DNA of 34,899 nucleotides from Streptococcus sp. HSISM1 (GTDB taxonomy: Bacteria > Bacillota > Bacilli > Lactobacillales > Streptococcaceae), in NCBI RefSeq assembly GCF_000448565.1, contig NZ_CM002128.1:428159-463057 (forward strand), read 5' to 3'. The notes beneath the pieces were generated by a model. It saw only the letters and a list, made by a program, of their open reading frames with translations, was not told the DNA's origin and made no database searches. Positions 1-9,041 of the stretch are shown piece by piece; the first letter of the stretch is position 1, and each line of letters starts with the position of its first letter. Both the position numbers and the translations under genes were made by a program.

Positions 1-299
1 TTATATTTCAGATTGGCGTGTTTATCGAACATCATTAGAGCGCTTTTACCTTTTAAATATCCCATGAAACTTGCAACACTAATTCTAGGTGGAATACTTA
101 CCAACATATGAACATGATCTGGCATTAAATGGCCTTCAATAATCTCAACACCTTTATAACTACATAATCTATGGAATATTTCTCCTAAACTACTTCGATA
201 TTGATTATAGATCACTTTTCGTCTATACTTAGGGGTGAACACAATGTGATATTTACACATCCATTTTGTGTGTGATAAACTATGTGCTTTTTGAGCCAT
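1..299 (-). mobile_element. tnpA: IS200/IS605-family transposase TnpA, cut by the left window edge
   Basis: Reading leftwards from the ATG at 299, the frame stays open to base 1 and gives about 99 residues beginning MAQKAHSLSHTKWMCKYHIV. This is the Y1 single-strand transposase fold of IS200-type elements: the N-terminal strand KYHIVFTPKYRRK and the metal-binding HUH-type motif in PDHVHMLVSIPP (H-V-H near residue 68) are both visible. The family is usually about 150 aa, so roughly one third, including the helix with the catalytic tyrosine, lies outside the window. Activity therefore cannot be judged. A purine-rich ribosome site (AAAGGAG on the minus strand) precedes the ATG. IS200-type elements move as single strands through subterminal hairpins; candidates for these lie at 383-431. 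Confidence 0.9.
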
Positions 300-382
300 A
301 TTTTTCTCCTTTCGCTTTACAATTGGCTTGAACACCTTAATTGTATCGCGTTTGGAGTTTTTTTGGTATAACCTTTGATGCG

Positions 383-431
383 CACCCGCATAGCGGGTGG
401 TTTTTTTGTCTCGCACCTAACGGAGCGAGAC
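383..431. repeat. Subterminal hairpins of the IS200-like element; first doubles as a terminator
   Basis: Two perfect 7-bp hairpins lie upstream of tnpA. CACCCGC (383-389) pairs with GCGGGTG (393-399) across a 3-nt loop and is followed by seven T residues (401-407), so it works as a rho-independent terminator on the + strand. GTCTCGC (408-414) pairs with GCGAGAC (425-431). IS200-type left ends are known to carry hairpins used for strand recognition and for shielding the transposase from outside transcription. I infer that role; the exact element boundary is not visible. Confidence 0.6.
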
Positions 432-469
432 GGACTGAAAGTCACATAATAAAAATGAACAATATTTCA

Positions 470-478
470 TGATATAAT
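470..478 (+). promoter_or_regulatory. Extended -10 promoter for the Ltp-repeat gene
   Basis: TGATATAAT (470-478) is a perfect extended -10 (TGn plus TATAAT), about 60 bases before the start codon. No convincing -35 is seen, which is common when the TG extension is present. Confidence 0.5.
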
Positions 479-540
479 ACTAATGAAAGCAGTTCCAGAG
501 GGATGAAAATTTCATTGGAGAAAAACAAGTAAAGGTAGTC

Positions 541-1317
541 ATGATGAAAAAGTTTTTGATATTTATTTTTACAATTTTTGGATTATTTGCAGGAATGCTA
601 GCTCTTATAGTAATTGATTATGAAATAAATTATAATAAATGGATAAATTCACGTTCAGGATCACAGTTGACTAATCCTGTACAAAAATACTCTTCTTCAA
701 GTGATGGAAATAAGGATGATTTTGAATCATCAAAACAAGAATACGCTACTTCAAGTTCTAGTACACAGAATTATGATTATAGAAAATACACTTCTTCAAG
801 TGATGAAAATGAGGACGATTTAGAATTATTATTTAATTTGCTTGTGAAAAAACTTTTTCATCCAACTTTAGTAGAAGAAGAATTTAAAAGGGCATATGCA
901 ACAGCTAAGCAACTGTCAAAGGATTCTCCTATTTCGAAGCAGGCTATCAAAAATAAAATAAAGATTTATAATTATTCAGAAGGAGCTAACCAGTACGCTA
1001 TATATAAGCTTAATATGGACTGGAAAGAGCAGGCTGTTTTAGCAGCAAAATCATATCAAAAGTTTCATTATTCAAAAGAAAAGTTAGTTGGGCAACTTGT
1101 AAATGTTGATCTATTTACTCCAGAAGAGGCTGATTATGCTATAGAAAAAGTTCATTTCGATTGGAAAGAGGAAGCTGTGAAAGAAGCGGAATCTTCTGCA
1201 AACGGTGGCAAGATTTCGAAAGAACGGTTATTAGAAATACTTGTTGAAAATAGAAAATTTACTCAAGAGGAAGCGGAGTACGCAATAGAACATGCCAAAA
1301 TAGATTGGTCTGATTAA
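541..1317 (+). CDS. Membrane-anchored protein with three Ltp-type helical repeats
   Basis: 258 aa. An N-terminal hydrophobic segment (about residues 4-25) is followed by a Ser/Asp/Glu-rich linker that contains a short internal duplication (KYSSSSDGNKDD near 50 and KYTSSSDENEDD near 83). The C-terminal half holds three tandem helical repeats of about 45 residues, each ending in a YAI...(M/F)DW motif (near residues 157-163, 200-206 and 249-256). This layout matches the 'host cell surface-exposed lipoprotein' (Ltp) repeat family. Some phage- or plasmid-borne members block phage DNA injection (superinfection exclusion). Unlike those, there is no lipobox cysteine, so it is likely held by an uncleaved signal anchor. 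ATG codons at 541 and 544 both fit the AAAGG site at 531-535. It sits next to an IS200-like end and is AT-rich, suggesting acquisition. A defence role is inference only. Confidence 0.75.
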   Translation: MMKKFLIFIFTIFGLFAGMLALIVIDYEINYNKWINSRSGSQLTNPVQKYSSSSDGNKDDFESSKQEYATSSSSTQNYDYRKYTSSSDENEDDLELLFNLLVKKLFHPTLVEEEFKRAYATAKQLSKDSPISKQAIKNKIKIYNYSEGANQYAIYKLNMDWKEQAVLAAKSYQKFHYSKEKLVGQLVNVDLFTPEEADYAIEKVHFDWKEEAVKEAESSANGGKISKERLLEILVENRKFTQEEAEYAIEHAKIDWSD

Positions 1318-1351
1318 ACGATAATTTTAATTTTGATTTTTGTAACATATT

Positions 1352-1383
1352 AAAGAGCTGGACAGTCTGCCAGCTCTTTTTTG
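1352..1383 (+). terminator. Rho-independent terminator after the Ltp-repeat gene
   Basis: AAAGAGCTGG (1352-1361) pairs with CCAGCTCTTT (1370-1379) and is followed by a T run. It closes the transcript of the gene ending at 1317. Confidence 0.85.
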
Positions 1384-1418
1384 TTACTTATAAACTTTTC
1401 TCATTTCGTAAAAAATAG

Positions 1419-1447
1419 TTGGAGCAAAGCTAGTTTTAAACTATAAT
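1419..1447 (+). promoter_or_regulatory. Promoter for the lipoprotein gene at 1519
   Basis: TTGGAG (1419-1424), a 17-nt spacer and TATAAT (1442-1447) form a good vegetative promoter between the terminator and the next gene. The start is about 65 nt upstream of the ATG. Confidence 0.65.
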
Positions 1448-1518
1448 AGAGGAAAAGGATTATCGATATGAAAAATTTATAGAACAAACATTTTAATCAA
1501 TAGAGAAGGAACCAGTTT

Positions 1519-2406
1519 ATGAAACCATCTAAAAAATTCATGCTCCTTACTAGCTGTGCCTTGGCGATCTTTGCTTTAGTGGCTTGTAGTAGCAACCAAA
1601 AGCAATACAAGGAAAAGCAGGCAAGTTCCACTGTACAGAAATCTAGTTCAGATAAGGAGCGCTACAAGGGAAGCTACAGCAACCTCAACAGCAAGGCGAG
1701 TGTCGAAGAAGTGCGGACTCTCTTGTCTGCTTATTTGGATCAGGACAGTGTAGATAAATTTTTGGGTCTGGTAACAGATTACGATAGCATTGTCGGCTCG
1801 GTCGGCTTGACGGGTGACTTCAGCAAGTTTAAGAAAACAGACTACAATGTTGAGAAGATCAGTGACTTGTGGACCAAGAAAAAGGGCGATTTCGTCGGGA
1901 CCAACTGCCGGATCAATAGCTATACTCTTCTGAAGAACCGCATTGAGATTCCTAAGATGAAAGCGGATAGTGAACTCTTGTTCGTGGACAATGATGCCAT
2001 TGACAAAGGAAAAGTTTTCGATGAGGCAGACAAGGAAGCCTTTAACATTCTCTATTCACGGGTTCCGACAGAAGCAACAACGGATGTCAAGGTCCATGCC
2101 AAGAAGATGGAAGAGTATTTTTCTCATTTCAAGTTCAATGAAAATGCCCGCATGCTTTCCGTTATCGTTCATGACAACCTAGATGGAAACACACTTTTTG
2201 TCGGGCACGTCGGTGTCTTGGTTCCTGCTAAGGACGGCTATCTATTTGTCGAAAAGCTAACCTTCGAAGAGCCCTACCAAGCCATTAAGTTTGCGACCAA
2301 GGAAGATGTCTACAAATACTTGGAGACCAAGTACCAAGACTACACAGGCGAAGGTCTGGCTAAACCCTTTATCATGGATAATGAAAAATGGGTTGAGATG
2401 AAGTAG
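1519..2406 (+). CDS. Lipoprotein, DUF4300-like
   Basis: 295 aa. The signal peptide ends in the lipobox LVAC, with Cys23 as the lipidation site, followed by a short Ser/Lys-rich tether and a soluble domain of about 240 residues outside the cell. The domain (beginning near YSNLNSKASVEEVRTLL at residue 53) resembles streptococcal DUF4300 lipoproteins in length and composition; that assignment is from memory of the family and not certain. No catalytic motif is recognised and the function is unknown. GAAGGA (1505-1510) is the ribosome site. It has its own promoter at 1419-1447 and probably heads an operon with the three membrane-protein genes that follow with gaps of 3 and 22 nt and a 4-nt overlap. 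Confidence 0.8.
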   Translation: MKPSKKFMLLTSCALAIFALVACSSNQKQYKEKQASSTVQKSSSDKERYKGSYSNLNSKASVEEVRTLLSAYLDQDSVDKFLGLVTDYDSIVGSVGLTGDFSKFKKTDYNVEKISDLWTKKKGDFVGTNCRINSYTLLKNRIEIPKMKADSELLFVDNDAIDKGKVFDEADKEAFNILYSRVPTEATTDVKVHAKKMEEYFSHFKFNENARMLSVIVHDNLDGNTLFVGHVGVLVPAKDGYLFVEKLTFEEPYQAIKFATKEDVYKYLETKYQDYTGEGLAKPFIMDNEKWVEMK

Positions 2407-2409
2407 AGG

Positions 2410-2826
2410 ATGAAAGACGGCGTGTTAGAATTTAGAAAGATAATGGAGTATGCTCCGATTCTATATGTGCTCATTTTCTTGCTCGTTTTCACTGTTTTCC
2501 TTTTCCTGAGAAGAAGGGCAATTGTGAGACGTAGTGGAGGTCCCTTCTTTGCTCCTTTCCACATTAGCCGTGGAATCTTCTATATCCATGTCGCTCTGTG
2601 TTTCAGTCGTCGCAGGATCCCGCTGAAAGAGATCAAGCAAATCACCTATGCAATTTTTCGTGGACGATCTGGGGGTGGGGCTCGCTATGCTTTTTATATC
2701 GAGCTTAGAAATGGAAAGACCATTCCCTTCTTTTTTGGAAAAAGTAAGCGGAATGAAGAGCTAGTGGAGAAGCTCAAACGAAATGCAGGCAGGTATGGGT
2801 TTAAGGTAGATAGCACTGGTAATTAA
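2410..2826 (+). CDS. Small membrane protein, function unknown
   Basis: 138 aa with one N-terminal transmembrane helix (about residues 13-32), an Arg-rich stop-transfer (LRRRAIVRR) and a basic cytoplasmic domain of about 100 residues with alternating beta-strand character. The latter recalls small bacterial PH-like domains, but I cannot confirm this. It starts 3 nt after the lipoprotein stop codon, so translational coupling is likely; AGAGG lies unusually close to the ATG at 2410. An in-frame ATG at 2443 would begin just before the helix (MEYAPILYVL) and is a credible alternative start. Confidence 0.65.
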   Translation: MKDGVLEFRKIMEYAPILYVLIFLLVFTVFLFLRRRAIVRRSGGPFFAPFHISRGIFYIHVALCFSRRRIPLKEIKQITYAIFRGRSGGGARYAFYIELRNGKTIPFFFGKSKRNEELVEKLKRNAGRYGFKVDSTGN

Positions 2827-2848
2827 TTGAAAGAAAAAGGAATCACGA

Positions 2849-3604
2849 ATGAGTAGAAAGCAAGCCCTTTCCATGTATTTGATAGGGACCTTTGGTCAAG
2901 TATTAGGAGTTAGCCTTCTGGTGTGGTTTTTAAGAGCAGGAGGAGTCAAGGTTGATTTTACATCATCATTTGGGATCATCGCTATTATTGTAGGTGGCTT
3001 GTCATCAGCTTTGTGGGGCAGTCTTGCAAGCATTAGTTACCATCAATCTAGTTTCAAACAAGTTTTAAAAGATTTTTTTCAAGTCAAAGACAGTTTGGCA
3101 AATTATTGCTTGGTGCTCGTTTTCTTGTTGCTTGACTTTTTCCCATTTATCTTAGGTGGTAAGATCACCACTCAATCGTTGGTCTTGCCAGTAGTGCTCT
3201 TTTTCAAGGCTCTTCTTTTTGGTGGAGTTGAAGAAATTGGCTGGCGTTATTTCTTTCAACCAACTTTGCAGGAAAAAATACCTTATTTTTCAGCTACTTT
3301 GATCACCTTTTTAGCTTGGTCTAGTTGGCATCTACTATACTTTTATATCGACGGTTCTTTAGCTGTCATTCAATTGTTTCCGTTTCTAGTAGGTTTGCTA
3401 ATTAACTGCTTTATCTTATCGGCCTTGTATCATAAAACGCAAAATTTATGGCTCTGTGTCATAACCCATGCCTGTATCAATTCCTTGTCTCAGATTCTAG
3501 TGAATGAAGAGGTATGGCTATCTATCGTCAGTAAAATTCTTATTATTAGTTTAGCAATCTGGATTGCAAGAAAGAAGTATGTAACTGTAAAGGAAGAAAA
3601 ATGA
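2849..3604 (+). CDS. CPBP-family intramembrane glutamic protease
   Basis: 251 aa with about eight hydrophobic segments. The family signatures are all present: EExxxR at Glu128-Glu129-Arg133 (GGVEEIGWRYFF), a second-motif histidine His161 (WSSWH), and HxxxN at His207-Asn211 (THACIN). CPBP (Abi/CAAX) proteases cut within membranes; in lactic bacteria several protect against self-made bacteriocins or act in surface signalling. AAAGGA precedes the ATG. The stop overlaps the next gene, also a CPBP member, by 4 nt, so the two are co-translated and may form a pair. No bacteriocin precursor is visible nearby, so the substrate is unknown. Confidence 0.9.
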   Translation: MSRKQALSMYLIGTFGQVLGVSLLVWFLRAGGVKVDFTSSFGIIAIIVGGLSSALWGSLASISYHQSSFKQVLKDFFQVKDSLANYCLVLVFLLLDFFPFILGGKITTQSLVLPVVLFFKALLFGGVEEIGWRYFFQPTLQEKIPYFSATLITFLAWSSWHLLYFYIDGSLAVIQLFPFLVGLLINCFILSALYHKTQNLWLCVITHACINSLSQILVNEEVWLSIVSKILIISLAIWIARKKYVTVKEEK

Positions 3605-4350
3605 GCAAATTTATTTCAAAACAATCAGTCGCTATCTGGTATGCATTGACTGCCCTCCTTGCTACTTTTCTAGTAGGTCAAGTTATCCTTTTCTTTTTCC
3701 CAGATAGGAGTAGTTTGGGTGCCTCACTACTGTTTATCCTAATGAACTTGATTCCCATGATTGTGGCTGCTGTCTTTTCTCTGGTGTTGAGTGAAGTCAA
3801 CTCCTTGGGTGAATTTTTCAAAAAGGTCTTTCTTCAAAAAGAAAGTTCCCTATCTTGGATCCTAGCTTTCTTCATCCCCGTCATCTATTATGGGATTTCC
3901 ATCCTGCTTATGAACGTTCGCTTTACTGGGAACTCCCTCTTGGCCTTCTTCCTTTATTTCCCCTGGACCTTATTATATGGAGGCCTAGAAGAAGTCGGTT
4001 GGCGTTGGTTTTTACAAGATCATCTTTCCTTTAGTAAGCACTTTATACCTAAAATGATGGTTCTTTCCATTGTCTGGTTCCTCTGGCATATTCCTATCTA
4101 TCAACTCCCTTGGATTACAGCTGGCTCGTCCAACTATCTCATCTTTTACCTGATGATTTTAGGGAATACCTTCCTATTTGGAGCGCTCAAGGAGTACTCG
4201 AAAGGAGCTGTCCCTTGTATCATCGCTCATATGCTAATTGATAGTCTGGCTGTCCTTATGCTGGTTCAAAGTTCTCTTCCTCAGATTATCCTTCTAGTTA
4301 TTTTCGAAATCCTAGTAGCCTCTTGGCTGGTGGCTGCACGAAAATCATAA
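3601..4350 (+). CDS. CPBP-family intramembrane glutamic protease, second copy
   Basis: 249 aa, polytopic. It carries EExxxR at Glu130-Glu131-Arg135 (GGLEEVGWRWFL), His163 in WFLWH, and HxxxD at His210-Asp214 (AHMLID), so the presumed active site is intact. Its start overlaps the upstream CPBP gene in an ATGA junction, the classical sign of translational coupling. The two proteins share the motifs but differ in most other residues, so this is an old duplication or a functional pair rather than a fresh tandem copy. The downstream gene at 4515 has its own promoter. Confidence 0.9.
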   Translation: MSKFISKQSVAIWYALTALLATFLVGQVILFFFPDRSSLGASLLFILMNLIPMIVAAVFSLVLSEVNSLGEFFKKVFLQKESSLSWILAFFIPVIYYGISILLMNVRFTGNSLLAFFLYFPWTLLYGGLEEVGWRWFLQDHLSFSKHFIPKMMVLSIVWFLWHIPIYQLPWITAGSSNYLIFYLMILGNTFLFGALKEYSKGAVPCIIAHMLIDSLAVLMLVQSSLPQIILLVIFEILVASWLVAARKS

Positions 4351-4424
4351 AAATAGAGTTGTACCTCTTTCGGTGGGAGTCTGTCATTTTTAGCCTTTAG
4401 GACTTCAATGTAGAGTCCATAAAA

Positions 4425-4433
4425 TGGTATAAT
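4425..4433 (+). promoter_or_regulatory. Extended -10 promoter for the ankyrin gene
   Basis: TGGTATAAT (4425-4433) is a perfect extended -10; the -35 region (TTCAAT at 4404-4409) is weak. It lies about 80 nt before the ankyrin-protein start. Confidence 0.6.
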
Positions 4434-4514
4434 CAGTTTAAAGAAGAACCTAGCGATAGGATCAAAGTATCAACACAGTGTTATTCTTATCTATAATGAG
4501 AGAGGGGGAAAACC

Positions 4515-5186
4515 ATGCAAAAAACCTTTCAGTTGTTGCGAAGAGGAGATCTAGAGGCCGTCCGTCAGATATTGGATAAAAAGCCTGAAGAAGTTAATGC
4601 TGTTTCGGGTGACAAACCTAAAAGAGATCAGGGACAGTCGCTCCTTCAAGTCGCTATCAAATCGGGACATTTAGATATTGCAGACTTACTTATTGATAGA
4701 GGAGCAGATCTTAACTTTATTGAAGAGCCGACAGAGCTGAATCCATTTTGTCAACCAGTCCTCCAAACAGCGGGTGGACGAGCTGTATTTGACTGCCGGC
4801 GCATGATCAAACTCTGGAATGGCCAATATGAGATGTATTCGTCTAAGGAAAAGGCTGACCGATCTTTCAAGGTTTTCGAGAAAATGTTGGAGCTTGGGGC
4901 TGATATATCTCAGAAGGACAGCCATGGTGGGACTTTGTTGCAAACTATTTTAATTGAAACCAAGGAAGTGTTGCCATCTTATTATTGGAAAACAAAAGAA
5001 ACAAGCGATAATGTCCTCATAACGGATGAATTGCGTCATGATTTAAATCGTATTTATGATCTATTAATTCGTTACGGTGTGACTGCTGACGAAATAGCTG
5101 TCTATCAGAACATTCCTCTCAAAGAACTTTATCAAGACAGTCCGACCATGGAGTTTTTAAATCGGTTAGATCAAAGCAAATCTTGA
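4515..5186 (+). CDS. Ankyrin-repeat protein
   Basis: 223 aa, no signal peptide or membrane helix, so cytoplasmic. Ankyrin units are readable: FQLLRRGDLEAVRQIL near residues 5-20, QSLLQVAIKSGHLDIADLLIDRGADLN near 41-67, and a third, interrupted one ending VFEKMLELGADISQKDSHGGTLL near 115-137. The remainder is helical. Ankyrin domains bind other proteins; no partner is indicated by the neighbours. The strong site AGAGGGGG lies just before the ATG. It is monocistronic, with its own promoter and terminator. Confidence 0.85.
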   Translation: MQKTFQLLRRGDLEAVRQILDKKPEEVNAVSGDKPKRDQGQSLLQVAIKSGHLDIADLLIDRGADLNFIEEPTELNPFCQPVLQTAGGRAVFDCRRMIKLWNGQYEMYSSKEKADRSFKVFEKMLELGADISQKDSHGGTLLQTILIETKEVLPSYYWKTKETSDNVLITDELRHDLNRIYDLLIRYGVTADEIAVYQNIPLKELYQDSPTMEFLNRLDQSKS

Positions 5187-5203
5187 TAAGCATTTGAACT
5201 ACT

Positions 5204-5236
5204 AGTTAAAAGAGTCTCAGTGCTCTTTTAACTTTG
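5204..5236 (+). terminator. Terminator after the ankyrin gene
   Basis: AGTTAAAAGAG (5204-5214) pairs perfectly with CTCTTTTAACT (5223-5233). The U tract is short, so efficiency may be moderate. Confidence 0.7.
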
Positions 5237-5288
5237 TCTGATAGAGCTAGAAGCAGTAGAAAATGTTAGACCGGATTTTCTTAAAAAA

Positions 5289-5322
5289 ATGGATACAAAT
5301 CCATGATGAAATAGAGTATACT
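5289..5322 (+). promoter_or_regulatory. glpK promoter with a palindrome across the -35 region
   Basis: TATACT (5317-5322) is the likely -10. The -35 position is occupied by the perfect inverted repeat ATGGAT (5289-5294) / ATCCAT (5299-5304), a good place for an operator. A second, looser inverted repeat, AGAAAAT (5258-5264) / ATTTTCT (5275-5281), lies upstream. No clean CcpA cre site is seen. The regulator is unknown. Confidence 0.4.
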
Positions 5323-5348
5323 AGTTTATGAAAGAACAAGATTTTTAA

Positions 5349-6881
<1,533 letters not shown>

Positions 6882-6910
6882 AGGGATCAATCAAATGAAT
6901 AGTTTATGAG

Positions 6911-7086
6911 AGAGAGTGGGACAGAAATCGGTCATTCGTTAGAATTCGATTTCGTCGTCCCACCTCCGCACAGTTGAGTAGGGCTGTAAAAGCTGATGAA
7001 ATCAGCGTAGTAGAGCCCACTCAACCACTGCGTCTTGCTTGACAATCCAAAAATAATTGAGAGGCTAGGACTTTTGTCCCAGCCTC
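6911..7086. repeat. Structured intergenic repeat of three hairpins
   Basis: This fills most of the gap between glpK and the reductase gene. Hairpin 1: GTGGGAC (6916-6922) with GTCCCAC (6957-6963), also AAATCG with CGATTT inside. Hairpin 2: GTTGAGT (6973-6979) with ACTCAAC (7019-7025), enclosing GCTGAT/ATCAGC. Hairpin 3: GAGGCTAGGAC (7061-7071) with GTCCCAGCCTC (7076-7086), one mismatch, which may also end the glpK transcript although the T run is poor. The two ends share a GGGACA core in opposite orientation. From memory, similar blocks are common between genes in oral streptococci. It has no open frame and looks like a non-coding dispersed repeat. Confidence 0.6.
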
Positions 7087-7207
7087 ATGTAGTTTTTACA
7101 GAATAGAACAGTTATCTGTTTTGGTTAAAAGCCATATTCTATTTCACTTATCACTAAATAAAAATATCATATAAATGAACTTTTTTTAAAAAATAACAGG
7201 CCAGAGT

Positions 7208-7236
7208 TTGACACTTTTTTCACAAAGGAGTATACT
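7208..7236 (+). promoter_or_regulatory. Strong promoter of the acetoin reductase gene with a Rex-like operator
   Basis: TTGACA (7208-7213), a 17-nt spacer and TATACT (7231-7236) form a near-consensus promoter. Bases 7208-7225 also read as an imperfect Rex operator (consensus TTGTGAAnnnnTTCACAA): the right half TTCACAA (7219-7225) is perfect and the left half keeps TTG. Rex is the NADH-sensing repressor of fermentation genes in streptococci. The promoter is seen directly; Rex binding is inferred. Confidence 0.6.
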
Positions 7237-7319
7237 GTTAGCATAGTTTTGTCGGATATTTATAATAGATCCCATCAAAACTAGTTGTCAACCCTTGCTG
7301 TTCTGATAGGAACGTTTGC

Positions 7320-7336
7320 TGGTATCGTTGATACCA
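7320..7336 (+). promoter_or_regulatory. Perfect hairpin abutting the ribosome-binding site of the reductase gene
   Basis: TGGTATC (7320-7326) and GATACCA (7330-7336) form a perfect 7-bp stem with a GTT loop whose last base is the first base of AAGGAGG (7336-7342). It could stabilise the mRNA 5' region, hide part of the ribosome site, or be a DNA operator. Confidence 0.45.
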
Positions 7337-7348
7337 AGGAGGAATCAT

Positions 7349-8113
7349 ATGTCTAAAGTAGCTATTGTCACAGGTGCTGGTCAAGGAATCGGTTTTGCAA
7401 TCGCAAAACGTTTGGTGCAAGATGGCTTCAAGGTCGGAGTATTGGACTACAATGCTGAAACAGCTGAAAAAGCAGTTGCTGAGTTATCAGCAGATAATGC
7501 TTTTGCAGTCGTAGCTGATGTGTCTAAACAAGAAGAAGTGGCTGCAGCTTTCCAAAAAGTTGTTGACCATTTTGGAGATTTGAATGTTGTCGTAAACAAT
7601 GCAGGTGTTGCGCCAACTACACCACTTGATACAATTACTGAAGAACAATTTACACGTACATTTGCTATTAATGTTGGTGGTGTGATTTGGGGTGCACAAG
7701 CGGCTCAAGCTCAGTTCAAAGCACTAGGTCATGGCGGGAAAATCATCAATGCAACTTCACAAGCAGGGGTTGTCGGAAATCCAAACTTGACCATTTATGG
7801 TGGGACTAAGTTTGCTGTTCGTGGGATTACGCAAACCTTGGCGCGTGATTTGGCTGATTCAGGAATCACTGTCAATGCGTATGCACCAGGTATCGTTAAG
7901 ACTCCAATGATGTTTGACATTGCTCATGAAGTAGGTAAGAACGCGGGCAAAGACGACGAATGGGGTATGCAAACTTTTGCTAAAGATATTACTCTCAAAC
8001 GTTTGTCAGAACCTGAAGATGTAGCAGCAGCGGTCAGCTTCCTTGCTGGACCTGATTCAAACTACATCACAGGGCAAACCATTATCGTAGATGGTGGGAT
8101 GCAATTCCATTAA
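7349..8113 (+). CDS. budC: Diacetyl reductase / acetoin reductase (short-chain dehydrogenase)
   Basis: 254 aa, cytoplasmic SDR enzyme. It reduces diacetyl to (S)-acetoin and acetoin to 2,3-butanediol with NADH, a fermentation branch that regenerates NAD+. The cofactor site TGAGQGIG (residues 8-15), NNAG (83-86), catalytic Ser137 and Tyr150-x3-Lys154 are all present, and the sequence is typical of the butanediol-dehydrogenase subgroup throughout. I chose the ATG at 7349 rather than an upstream in-frame ATG at 7316 because AAGGAGG (7336-7342) sits directly before it and the protein then starts [11 protein letters not shown] like its relatives. Monocistronic, with a strong promoter at 7208 and a terminator at 8121. 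The symbol butA is also in use. Confidence 0.93.
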   Translation: MSKVAIVTGAGQGIGFAIAKRLVQDGFKVGVLDYNAETAEKAVAELSADNAFAVVADVSKQEEVAAAFQKVVDHFGDLNVVVNNAGVAPTTPLDTITEEQFTRTFAINVGGVIWGAQAAQAQFKALGHGGKIINATSQAGVVGNPNLTIYGGTKFAVRGITQTLARDLADSGITVNAYAPGIVKTPMMFDIAHEVGKNAGKDDEWGMQTFAKDITLKRLSEPEDVAAAVSFLAGPDSNYITGQTIIVDGGMQFH

Positions 8114-8120
8114 GATAATA

Positions 8121-8159
8121 AATAGAGGTTGGGATCAATATCCTAACCTCTTATTTTTT
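8121..8159 (+). terminator. Terminator of the acetoin reductase gene
   Basis: AGAGGTTGGGAT (8124-8135) pairs with ATCCTAACCTCT (8140-8151), one mismatch, followed by TATTTTTTA. It lies between convergent genes. Confidence 0.85.
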
Positions 8160-8162
8160 ATG

Positions 8163-8582
8163 CTATTTCGTTAATACAATGGTATCAGAAGGATCGCGAT
8201 CGTCATCTTCAATAGTGAGTTGGTTACCTTCTAGTTTGTAATATTTGAGATCATCCCCCACAGTGAGAGTATGATTGTCGGCGTGAACGGTTACAGGCTT
8301 GCTTTCTTTCTCGCCATCCCTTTCAACCTCTTCCCATGTGCCCATCGTACCAGAGAGGGTCAGAGTGATCTGATCATTTTCATCAGTCCCTTTGTATGTA
8401 CCGTCTAGATTTTCAGCTTGGCTAGCCGTTTGTGAACCTTTAGAGCTTGAAGTGCTCGAAGAAACCTGTTGTGAACTATCAGAGTTTGCAGGTGTTTGAG
8501 CTGTCTGGTTTGAGCAGGCTGCTAAAAGACCAAGAACTGCCAGTGAGGCAAGAGAAAGTGTGAATTTATTGGACAATGTCAT
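8163..8582 (-). CDS. Small lipoprotein, function unknown
   Basis: 139 aa. The signal peptide ends in the lipobox LAAC (Cys23), followed by a Ser/Gln/Thr-rich tether (residues 24-57) and a compact domain of about 80 residues (NLDGTYKGTDENDQITLTL onward) rich in beta strands, which recalls the small lipocalin-like domains of streptococcal lipoproteins. I cannot name the family with certainty; an SP_0198-like lipoprotein is possible. AAAGGAGAG on the minus strand precedes the start. It converges on the reductase gene. Confidence 0.85.
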   Translation of the reverse strand: MTLSNKFTLSLASLAVLGLLAACSNQTAQTPANSDSSQQVSSSTSSSKGSQTASQAENLDGTYKGTDENDQITLTLSGTMGTWEEVERDGEKESKPVTVHADNHTLTVGDDLKYYKLEGNQLTIEDDDRDPSDTIVLTK

Positions 8583-8696
8583 CGGCTTCTCTCCTTTCTT
8601 TGATCATCCAAATATAGCAGAGGATAGAGGAGAAAACAATGAAAATGATTTTTCAGAAAAGGGAGAAAGAATTCCTTATATGTTCATCTTTTTAGA

Positions 8697-8728
8697 TCAA
8701 AAAAACCACTCCCGAAAGGGAAGTGGTT
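8697..8728 (-). terminator. Terminator of rpmE2
   Basis: On the minus strand AACCACTT and CCC pair with GGG and AGTGGTT (8704-8728) around a 4-nt loop, followed by seven U residues. It ends the L31 transcript before the divergent lipoprotein promoter. Confidence 0.85.
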
Positions 8729-8740
8729 CTGTGTTGGTTC

Positions 8741-8983
8741 TTATTTGAGACCGTATTTTTTGTTGAAACGATCCACACGTCCATCTGCTTGAGTGAACTT
8801 TTGACGTCCAGTGTAGAATGGGTGTGAGTCTGATGAAATTTCAACACGGATCAATGGGTAAGTTTCACCTTCGAATTCAACTGTTTCGCTAGAGTACTTA
8901 GTTGAACCGCTGACGAACTTGTAACCAGTAGTAGTGTCCATGAAGACAACAGGGCGATATTCTGGATGGATATCTTTTTTCAT
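8741..8983 (-). CDS. rpmE2: Ribosomal protein L31, type B (zinc-independent)
   Basis: 80 aa, the normal length for type B L31 of the large ribosomal subunit. The mature sequence [14 protein letters not shown]... contains no cysteine, so this is the C-minus form that does not bind zinc and can replace zinc-containing L31 under zinc limitation. The frame is open further upstream (to 9025), but the start at 8983 matches the family and is preceded by GAAAGGA, so the longer form is rejected. Promoter at 9042-9070 and terminator at 8697-8728 make it a single-gene unit. Confidence 0.96.
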   Translation of the reverse strand: MKKDIHPEYRPVVFMDTTTGYKFVSGSTKYSSETVEFEGETYPLIRVEISSDSHPFYTGRQKFTQADGRVDRFNKKYGLK

Positions 8984-9041
8984 TTTGCAATATTTCCTTT
9001 CTGCCATGGTCTCTTTCCGAGCCATAGATTGTTACTAAGCT

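Noticed and set aside
8983-9025. N-terminal extension of L31
   Set aside because: Type B L31 starts [16 protein letters not shown] lies just before 8983 and the extension has no counterpart in the family.
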